Origin: an uncultured Eubacterium sp.
Lineage (GTDB): Bacteria > Bacillota > Clostridia > Lachnospirales > Lachnospiraceae
Direction of reading: 5' to 3'
NCBI GenBank assembly: GCA_946412445.1
Contig: CAMKHH010000002.1
Span: 1-14,484, forward strand
DNA length: 14,484 bases
The notes beneath the pieces are model-generated. The model ran no database searches. It was given only the letters and a program-made list of their open reading frames with translations, and was not told where the DNA came from. This document shows, piece after piece, positions 8,517-14,484 of the stretch (its first letter is position 1; every line of letters begins with the position of its first letter). Made by a program: the position numbers and the translations under genes.

Positions 8517-9548
8517 TTATTCGGTACGTATTCTTTTTATGCCGAGTTTATTCCAGGCTATATCGGCGCTTTTGGCCTTATCCATGATATAGGCATCGAA
8601 GTTTTCGTTAATCCATTTGACAGTAGGGTAGTTTCCGGCCTCCTCATATGTCATGAGCCCGAAATCTTCTTTTTCAGAAACATAATAAAGCGTATTGGGG
8701 AAAGAATCAGTGGCAGTGAATTCACCCACAGCCATGCTGCGGCATATATCGTAAACAGATTGCAGCATGGTATCCTCACGGTGGATTTCCGGAGATACTT
8801 CATATGTATCCACAGTCAGGATGCTGCCGTAAGTTTTCTGAATCAGGCCGGGGATATCTGAAAGAGGTGTGCCCCCGGCAGCCAGTACCTGTATTTTTGT
8901 AAAAACTTCTAAAGAGAGTGAAGTTTCAGAACAGGTGTAGGTGATGATGGAGGCCTTGTACCCTTTGTCCAGTATGTTCTTATCCAGCTCTTCATAAGCT
9001 TTCATAAGATCCTTCTTGGTTGGCTTCAAATCTGTCTCCAAAAGAATTGTTTTCAGCTTATCTGTCAGTTCCGAGCGTTGATAGGACAGATATTGTGCCA
9101 TCGAATAAGATTCCGTGCCATAGATGACTCCGTCGTTTTCAAGCTGGTTGCTGCGCCGCTTGTTTTCTTGTTCAAGGTCCTGTTTCTTTGCGGCATAATC
9201 CACGGAGGCATCGATGCCGCACTCTTTCGCCTGTTCCCAGAGGATACGGTCGCTTAAGAGTTGGGCTTTTGCAGCATCTAAAGCATATTCCCTGGGGGTT
9301 ATACCACCGTACTGTGTACTCCAGAAGGAAGAACGATTGGAGTCAGCACCGTATTCGGTATAGAAATAATTAATTGTATCTGTACGGACATTGTTCACAT
9401 AAAGCTGTAACTCCTCTACGGGAACGGGGGAGGCGTTTATCTTTCCGGCAGGCTGTGTGAAACAGAAGATCAGAACACCGGATATAGTGACCGCTGCAGC
9501 ACAGCATATTGTAAGGATGATAAGCATTTTTTTACGACGAATAAGCAT
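8517..9548 (-). CDS. Membrane-anchored SurA/PrsA-like protein (putative extracytoplasmic foldase)
   Basis: A 343-residue protein with a basic N-terminus (MLIRRKK) and one hydrophobic segment at about 8-31, so it is probably tethered to the outer face of the membrane. The next region (about 40-195), helical and charged with features such as AKAQLLSDRILWEQAKECGI, resembles the SurA_N/PrsA N-terminal chaperone domain. A following segment (about 197-300) sits where a parvulin prolyl isomerase would be, but I see no clear parvulin motif, so catalytic activity is doubtful. The start has GGGGG (9557-9561), 8 bases upstream of the ATG. The gene converges on the beta-glucuronidase with one base between stops, and is divergent from the giant surface-protein gene. 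This suggests, but does not show, that it helps export or fold that protein. The family call rests on recognition without alignment and could be wrong. Confidence 0.6.
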   Translation of the reverse strand: MLIRRKKMLIILTICCAAAVTISGVLIFCFTQPAGKINASPVPVEELQLYVNNVRTDTINYFYTEYGADSNRSSFWSTQYGGITPREYALDAAKAQLLSDRILWEQAKECGIDASVDYAAKKQDLEQENKRRSNQLENDGVIYGTESYSMAQYLSYQRSELTDKLKTILLETDLKPTKKDLMKAYEELDKNILDKGYKASIITYTCSETSLSLEVFTKIQVLAAGGTPLSDIPGLIQKTYGSILTVDTYEVSPEIHREDTMLQSVYDICRSMAVGEFTATDSFPNTLYYVSEKEDFGLMTYEEAGNYPTVKWINENFDAYIMDKAKSADIAWNKLGIKRIRTE

Positions 9549-9590
9549 ATGTAATTCCCCCTGAATCTAATAATTTCCTATCTGGCATTC

Positions 9591-9619
9591 ATCTTAACGT
9601 ATTTTTCTTAATCTGGCAA
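9591..9619 (-). promoter_or_regulatory. Probable promoter of the SurA/PrsA-like gene
   Basis: Read on the minus strand, TTGCCA (9614-9619, five of six matches to the -35 consensus) is separated by 17 bases from TAAGAT (9591-9596, four of six matches to -10). Transcription would start near 9584, about 36 bases before the ATG. It shares the 200-base divergent region with the surface-protein promoter. Confidence 0.55.
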
Positions 9620-9627
9620 TAATACCT

Positions 9628-9641
9628 AAAAAAAGTACTTT
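9628..9641 (+). promoter_or_regulatory. A-run plus GTAC element, candidate shared regulator site
   Basis: The 11 bases AAAAAAAGTAC (9628-9638) also occur in the same orientation at 3416-3426, upstream of the importer operon. They begin 54 bases before the TATAAT here and 56 bases before it there. Bases 9632-9641 also form the palindrome AAAGTACTTT. The element could bind the AraC-type regulator, or be an A-tract upstream element that arose independently. Confidence 0.35.
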
Positions 9642-9681
9642 AATTTAAAAATATTGCATTTCTCAAAAAAATGAATTCCCC

Positions 9682-9687
9682 TATAAT
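9682..9687 (+). promoter_or_regulatory. Probable -10 box of the surface-protein gene
   Basis: A perfect TATAAT lies at 9682-9687 in an AT-rich region. No good -35 box is seen at normal spacing (TTTCTC at 9659-9664). A TTGCAT at 9654-9659 is 22 bases away, too far for usual use. This is consistent with activator dependence. The leader to ATG 9749 would be about 55 bases. Confidence 0.5.
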
Positions 9688-9748
9688 AAAATAGATGCCG
9701 ATGCAAAAGCTTCGAACATTTATAAATATCATGAGAAGGAGAGCGACT

Positions 9749-12700
9749 ATGAAAATGAGGTGTAAAAAAGCTGTGGGCGTTATCTTAGCTCTGGTGACTG
9801 CGCTGACGACGTGCTTTTCTGCAATCCCGCCTTTGTACGTATCTGCGGCAAAGCAGACTGACGGCGGGTTTGCTCCAGGAGAGTCAGCGGGTGAATCTAC
9901 ATGGGGCACAACCTATTATGTGGATGCACAAAAAGGTGATGACAGCAACACGGGAAAGGGTACAAGTCAGGCATGGAGGACATTGGAAAAGGTCAACATG
10001 ACGACCTTCCAGCCCGGAGATCATATCCTGCTGAAAGCGGGGGGAGTATGGAATGAGCAGCTTTTCCCGAAAGGGACTGGCAGTGAAGGGAGAAGGATTG
10101 TCGTGGATTATTACGGCCAGGGTCCACGTCCCGTAATTAATGGAATGGGGACAAACCCTGTGGATACATGGGGGGAGGAGTATGAGAAGATTCCATCGGG
10201 CACAGGTATAAAGGCCGATTCACCGGGCACTACGAACTACACCATCACAGGTGCAGTGATGCTCTACAATCAGGAACACTGGGGAACGGGTTATAACTAT
10301 GAACGTCAGGGAATCTTCCATACAGCTACAAAGGGTATGCTGGATGCCCAGATTTACAATAATACATTCTATATCGGGGATGGGGTTTCAACATCCATGT
10401 TCTCAGAGGGAGGCACAAGCAGCATGACGGTAGGTGTTCCTTTCTGGAATAATATCGTTTTGAAAGAAGGCGGGGGAGATTTCCAGTGGGTGTATTCACA
10501 TGGCCAAAACGGTGGCGGAAAAGCGGGAACACTTTCGAATAATCCGGCGGAGTACATGAACAACAACCTTCTGTGGAATGAAACTACAAAGGATGCAAGC
10601 CTGTTTTTCAACTGTGGTTTTGAAGAGTCAGCCATAGAGGCCGGAAATAATATTGTGGCAGATCCGAAACTGGTGTTAGAGGAGACAGGAGCAGATTTTC
10701 TTGAGATACAGAAAAATGCGGGAGTTGATAACACGGACGCTGCAGATGTATATGCACGAACTTCAACGGAGACGCTAAGAGAGAATCTTGCGGGATTTAA
10801 GCTGACAGAGGAGTCCCCGGCACTTGGAACCGGTAAGAAAATCTCCGGTGCTCCAGGCGAGGATATCTTTGGTAATGAAGTGAAGGGCACCCCGGATATC
10901 GGAGCACATCAGCTTAGTGAATCGAGTCTGGAGTTCCAGAAATTCGAAGCAATCACAGTCAATGCTGAGGCGGGGATTTATCCGAAACTTCCCAGTACCG
11001 TGACTGCCGTTTATAAGAATACGGTTAATGATAAAGAAGAGAAGGAAGAACTTCCGGTTAAATGGAATGAACTGACTTTTGAGCAGTATACAAAAGCAGG
11101 TGTGTATATGTTGGAAGGCGTTGTTGAAGATATGGATACAAAGGCCGTGGCAAAGGTAATTGTGAGCGGAGCGGTCGGCGAAAAGAGCGGAACGGAGAAA
11201 TTCCAGACAAGCGGCGATGCCTATATTCAGTATGACGGTTCCACCAGCAATAAAACATATGGCGGTATATCCGGAGAGATTAAAACAGCAAACCTAAGCA
11301 GCAGTGAAACCAGAGATAAGCGTCCCTATGGTCCGAATGCCAGCCAGTATTATGATTTCACAAATAATTATGTGCTAAAGATAAAAAATGCACTGACAAG
11401 TGGAAATCTGACATCAGGATACAACAGAAGATCACTGATCCAATTTAATCTAAGTGAATTAGGAATTAATAAAGAGGAAGTCAAAGACGCAAAGATTGAG
11501 CTTCATGTAGCAAGATATGACTCATCTAACGGTTCCGGATTTCAGAATACGTCGAGAAAACTCTGGATTTACAGTATGGACAATCAGGCCTGGGATGAAA
11601 CGACTGTAACATGGGATCAGGCGAACAGATGGTATGAGTCCGAAAATGCGCAGGTTATTATGGACGGACAGGAATTTAAAAATAAAGATATCGTTGCGAA
11701 CAATCATACAATTGAGCTGGATGTGACCGATGCCGTTAAGAGTGCAGCAGGAGATACAATCAGTTTTTACATTGCGATTCTTAACAGTGAAGGATATGAT
11801 GCGAGCAACTCAGGCTTCGATTTTTTCTCAAAAGAAGGAGCAAAGGCGTTCGCAGAGCAGCTTGGCGGTGATGCAAAGGCAGAGGACTACGCACCGTCTC
11901 TTACGGTTACAAGTACTTACGAGGCAGGAATCACCGTGGAGGATGTTGAGACACAACGTGGTGTTGCACCGAAGCTTCCGGAAAAAGCAATGCTTAACTA
12001 TTCGGATGGTACGAGCAAAGAAATTCCGGTGACATGGGACTCTGTATCAGAAGAAACGTATAACAAGACCGGTGAATTCACTGTATATGGAACATCTGTT
12101 TTTACGAATTTACCAATTAAAGTGAAAGTCAAAGTCACGGCAAAGATATATGAAAGTGTGGAAACGATAGCGGATATCGTGGCACCCAGGGGAACAGCGA
12201 AAGGTGAATTGGGACTGCCAAAGACAGTCGAAGTGACGATGAGTGATGAAGCAAAAGAGGAGATTGCTGTCTTACGCTGGGACGGCGAACCTCCGTATGC
12301 AGAAGGGAATGAACCGGCTGAATATACATTTGTCGGACTTTTGGATGTACCGGTCGGATTTGCAAACAGCCGGGATCCGTTAGTCAGTCCGACCGTTAAG
12401 GTGACAACAGTTGCGAATATCGAAGGTGTAGAGATTGACAGAACCAAGATGCCGGAGGAGGGCTATACAGTCCCGGCTGGTGAATCGCTGCGGTTTAAAG
12501 CAAATATCACATCCGATTCCAGTGATGAGAAGAATGGCGGGGTGACATGGAGTGTTTTACCACAGAAAGACGGAATCTACATCGACGAAAACGGACTTCT
12601 GACAACAGAAACAACGCTTGAATCAGGCAGCTATACGGTTACGGTAACATCAAACATAGATTCTGAAAAGACAGATTCTGTTGAAGTTACTGTGACAGAG

Positions 12701-14251
12701 CAGCTAAATCATGCAGATAAGAGCGAATTGCAGAGCCTGTATGATGAAACAAAGGGAAGAGAGCAGGGAAATTATGATGATGTAAGCTGGGATGCATTCA
12801 CAGAGGCACTTGAGAAGGCTTGGGAAGTGCTGGCGAACGAAGATGCGACAGCAGACGAGGTGCGTGATGCGTTGAAGGATCTTCAGGATGCGGTAGAAGG
12901 TCTAAACGAGAAACCAGTGATCACGGCAGTGGATAAAGAACTGAAAGTGGGTGACACATTTCATCCATTGGATGGAGTAACCGCAATGGATAAAGAAGAC
13001 GGTGACCTTACTGATAAGATTCAGGTCGAAGGTGATGTCGACACGGATAAGGTCGGAGAATATGAAGTGACCTATACGGTTACAGACAGTAAGGGTGCGA
13101 CAGCCACCAAAACGATTACTGTAACGGTAGTAGAAGATCTGGATACTGAAGCTCCGGGGGCACCGGGCGATGTGCAGGCAAAGAATGTGACTGAGACGGC
13201 TGCGGATATCAGTTGGAGTGCATCAACAGACAACAAGGCCGTTGCGGGATACCGGATTTACATGGAAGGAACTGTGGATCCAATTGCTGTAGTGGATGCA
13301 GAAACACTTAGCTTTCGGGTGGAAGATCTGACCGCGGGAACAGAGTATACATTCTATGTGGAGGCCTTTGATGCAGCCGGCAATGTATCCGAGCGTGGGA
13401 CAGTGACTGTGACCACAGCGAAAGAGGCACCGAAGCCAACGCCAGAACCGACGCCAGAACCGACACCAGAGCCAACGCCAGAACCGACACCAGAGCCAAC
13501 GCCAGAGCCGACACCGGATCCAGCACAGGGCAAGAAGCTTTCAGCAGAAAAGGTTGAGCGTATTGTGAAAGAGATAGAAGATACAGCGAAAGGCGGAGTA
13601 GTGACTGTAGATATGGGCTCTGCAACTGTAGTACCAAAGGAGGTTCTAAAAGCGGCGCAGGGCAAGGACGTGAATATTGTACTTGAGATGGACGGATATA
13701 CTTGGCGTATCAACGGCAGCAGGATAACTGCAGAAATCTTAACGGATGTTGATCTGGAGGTCAGGACAGATGTAAATGCGATTCCAGACGACGTGGTGAA
13801 GGGGCTGGCGGGTGGAAACGCTGTAAAACAGATTACACTTACACATACCGGAGCCTTTGGATTTACGGCAGAACTTAAGTTTTATGCAGGAACAGAATAT
13901 GCCGGACGGTATGGTAATATCTTCTGGTATAATAATAAGAAGATGGAGTACATTGACTCAGAAGTGATAAATGAAGAGGGCTATGTAACACTAGGCTTTA
14001 CACACGCATCTGATTACGTAATCGTGATAAGCGATAAAGCGATGTCTGCTGCTGATATTCCGGGCAAAGGGAAAGGCGATCCGGGAAAAAATACAGGTGG
14101 CTCAGGCAATACACCCAATACAAAAGCCAAGACTCCGAAGACAGGGGATACGACGAATATAATGCGATATTTTGTGCTGATGGGCGGAGCTGTGTTGGTT
14201 GGAGCAGCAGTGACGATTCTGATAATACGTGAAAGAAAGCGCAAATCATAG
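9749..14251 (+). CDS. Giant sortase-anchored modular surface protein with beta-helix head
   Basis: Secreted, wall-anchored protein of 1500 residues, probably glycan-binding and possibly glycan-cleaving. Modules: signal peptide 1-33 (cut near VSA-A); right-handed beta-helix resembling polysaccharide-lyase/pectate-lyase-like proteins (about 54-390, opening TYYVDAQKGDDSNTGKG, closing PDIGAH); Ig-like Big_4-type domain (about 397-474); DNRLRE/CBM96-like domain (about 483-722); two Big_4-like domains (about 724-892); Big_2-like domain (about 893-985); FIVAR (about 986-1053); DUF5011-like (about 1054-1130); FN3 (about 1132-1225); PTPE repeat (1230-1256); uncharacterised C-terminal module (about 1261-1432); sortase motif TPKTGD (1462-1467), hydrophobic segment (about 1472-1493) and basic tail RERKRKS. 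Start ATG 9749 has AAGGAG at 9736-9741 and leads straight into the signal peptide; the in-frame codons from 9695 upstream lack these. The beta-helix looks shortened in its centre. Domain names are from visual recognition. Enzyme activity is not established. Confidence 0.9.
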   Translation: MKMRCKKAVGVILALVTALTTCFSAIPPLYVSAAKQTDGGFAPGESAGESTWGTTYYVDAQKGDDSNTGKGTSQAWRTLEKVNMTTFQPGDHILLKAGGVWNEQLFPKGTGSEGRRIVVDYYGQGPRPVINGMGTNPVDTWGEEYEKIPSGTGIKADSPGTTNYTITGAVMLYNQEHWGTGYNYERQGIFHTATKGMLDAQIYNNTFYIGDGVSTSMFSEGGTSSMTVGVPFWNNIVLKEGGGDFQWVYSHGQNGGGKAGTLSNNPAEYMNNNLLWNETTKDASLFFNCGFEESAIEAGNNIVADPKLVLEETGADFLEIQKNAGVDNTDAADVYARTSTETLRENLAGFKLTEESPALGTGKKISGAPGEDIFGNEVKGTPDIGAHQLSESSLEFQKFEAITVNAEAGIYPKLPSTVTAVYKNTVNDKEEKEELPVKWNELTFEQYTKAGVYMLEGVVEDMDTKAVAKVIVSGAVGEKSGTEKFQTSGDAYIQYDGSTSNKTYGGISGEIKTANLSSSETRDKRPYGPNASQYYDFTNNYVLKIKNALTSGNLTSGYNRRSLIQFNLSELGINKEEVKDAKIELHVARYDSSNGSGFQNTSRKLWIYSMDNQAWDETTVTWDQANRWYESENAQVIMDGQEFKNKDIVANNHTIELDVTDAVKSAAGDTISFYIAILNSEGYDASNSGFDFFSKEGAKAFAEQLGGDAKAEDYAPSLTVTSTYEAGITVEDVETQRGVAPKLPEKAMLNYSDGTSKEIPVTWDSVSEETYNKTGEFTVYGTSVFTNLPIKVKVKVTAKIYESVETIADIVAPRGTAKGELGLPKTVEVTMSDEAKEEIAVLRWDGEPPYAEGNEPAEYTFVGLLDVPVGFANSRDPLVSPTVKVTTVANIEGVEIDRTKMPEEGYTVPAGESLRFKANITSDSSDEKNGGVTWSVLPQKDGIYIDENGLLTTETTLESGSYTVTVTSNIDSEKTDSVEVTVTEQLNHADKSELQSLYDETKGREQGNYDDVSWDAFTEALEKAWEVLANEDATADEVRDALKDLQDAVEGLNEKPVITAVDKELKVGDTFHPLDGVTAMDKEDGDLTDKIQVEGDVDTDKVGEYEVTYTVTDSKGATATKTITVTVVEDLDTEAPGAPGDVQAKNVTETAADISWSASTDNKAVAGYRIYMEGTVDPIAVVDAETLSFRVEDLTAGTEYTFYVEAFDAAGNVSERGTVTVTTAKEAPKPTPEPTPEPTPEPTPEPTPEPTPEPTPDPAQGKKLSAEKVERIVKEIEDTAKGGVVTVDMGSATVVPKEVLKAAQGKDVNIVLEMDGYTWRINGSRITAEILTDVDLEVRTDVNAIPDDVVKGLAGGNAVKQITLTHTGAFGFTAELKFYAGTEYAGRYGNIFWYNNKKMEYIDSEVINEEGYVTLGFTHASDYVIVISDKAMSAADIPGKGKGDPGKNTGGSGNTPNTKAKTPKTGDTTNIMRYFVLMGGAVLVGAAVTILIIRERKRKS
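13436..13516 (+). repeat. In-frame Pro-Thr-Pro-Glu repeat tract
   Basis: Six PTPE units plus PTP are encoded by 12-base units with varying third positions. Within them a 24-base block occurs twice in tandem (13460-13483 and 13484-13507) with one difference at the last base, pointing to a recent in-frame duplication. The tract is a stiff extended spacer between the FN3 domain and the C-terminal module. Confidence 0.9.
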
Positions 14252-14283
14252 AAAATATCCTCATAAAAATCCATGATATGCAA

Positions 14284-14325
14284 CCCCCATATAGAACCAT
14301 GAAACCTAAAGGTTCTATATGGGGG
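14284..14325 (+). terminator. Perfect 15-bp inverted repeat, likely terminator between converging genes
   Basis: Bases 14284-14298 pair perfectly with 14311-14325, leaving a 12-base loop. The repeat starts 33 bases after the surface-protein stop. No T-run follows on either strand, so it is not a textbook intrinsic terminator. Its place between two apparently converging genes favours a bidirectional terminator or an mRNA 3' stabiliser. Confidence 0.6.
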
Positions 14326-14384
14326 GGATTTCGATGTCTGGGAATAGTAAGGTTGATTCAGCCGATACAATCTTGGCATATTAA

Positions 14385-14484
14385 TTATTTTGCCCCGGCA
14401 AAGTAAGTTCCGATAATCATAATTACTAATGCAATTACAAATGAAAAGGATGGAACTTCCCGAAATATTATCAAAGAAAGTAAA
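14385..14484 (-). CDS. Partial membrane protein, C-terminal end only (DMT/EamA transporter-like)
   Basis: Reading the minus strand from the window edge, an open frame of 32 codons ends in TAA at 14385-14387. It encodes a hydrophobic stretch with the fragment FREVPSFSF, then VIALVIMIIGTYFAG and a terminal AK. This pattern, a short Arg-Glu loop followed by one last membrane helix, resembles the C-terminus of drug/metabolite transporters of the EamA family, where a similar glutamate-containing loop precedes the final helix. Most of the gene lies outside the window, so the assignment is tentative. It converges on the surface-protein gene. Confidence 0.45.
   Translation of the reverse strand, partial: LLSLIIFREVPSFSFVIALVIMIIGTYFAGAK

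Noticed and set aside
9695..9748. N-terminal extension of the surface protein from an upstream in-frame start
   Set aside because: The good ribosome binding site at 9736-9741 and the signal peptide both point to ATG 9749; the upstream start would fall in the 5' leader just after the -10 box and bury the signal peptide.
13354..13713. Minus-strand open frame with repeated Gly-Ser-Gly-Val units
   Set aside because: Pure shadow of the PTPE repeat of the surface protein.

Overview
The window looks like a carbohydrate-utilisation locus from a Gram-positive gut anaerobe, most likely a Lachnospiraceae-type Clostridium. Supporting signs are strong AGGAGG-type ribosome binding sites, moderate GC, a YesM/YesN-type two-component pair, a lipoprotein-dependent sugar ABC importer, and a very large secreted protein ending in a PKTGD-type sortase signal. 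No RNA genes, insertion sequences, CRISPR arrays or phage genes were seen.

Layout. Positions 2-1729 and 1747-3357 encode a membrane sensor histidine kinase and an AraC-type response regulator. A 181-base gap holds a promoter and a candidate regulator site. Then come a substrate-binding lipoprotein (3539-4882), a strong hairpin (4897-4923), two permeases (4960-5868 and 5883-6713) and a cytoplasmic beta-glucuronidase of glycoside hydrolase family 2 (6740-8515), all on the + strand. On the - strand, ending one base after the glucuronidase stop, is a membrane-anchored SurA/PrsA-like protein (8517-9548). It is divergently transcribed from a 1500-residue cell-wall-anchored modular protein (9749-14251). 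That protein has a right-handed beta-helix head, Ig-like and carbohydrate-binding-like modules, FIVAR, DUF5011-like and FN3 domains, a Pro-Thr-Glu repeat and a sortase signal. A 15-bp perfect inverted repeat follows, and the last ~100 bases carry the end of a converging membrane protein gene that resembles a DMT/EamA transporter.

How it may work together (inference). The kinase senses an extracellular glycan or sugar and the regulator activates the importer-glucuronidase operon, and perhaps also the surface-protein promoter. The surface protein binds, and possibly cleaves, a uronic-acid-containing glycan. The importer takes up a glucuronide or short oligosaccharide, and the cytoplasmic beta-glucuronidase releases glucuronic acid. 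The SurA/PrsA-like protein could help fold the giant exported protein. No ABC ATPase is present, so a shared ATPase encoded elsewhere is expected.

The most interesting points are an 11-base element shared at almost the same distance from the -10 box in two promoters, a beta-helix that looks as if its centre has been lost, and the pairing of a foldase-like protein with a glucuronidase and a surface glycan-binding protein.
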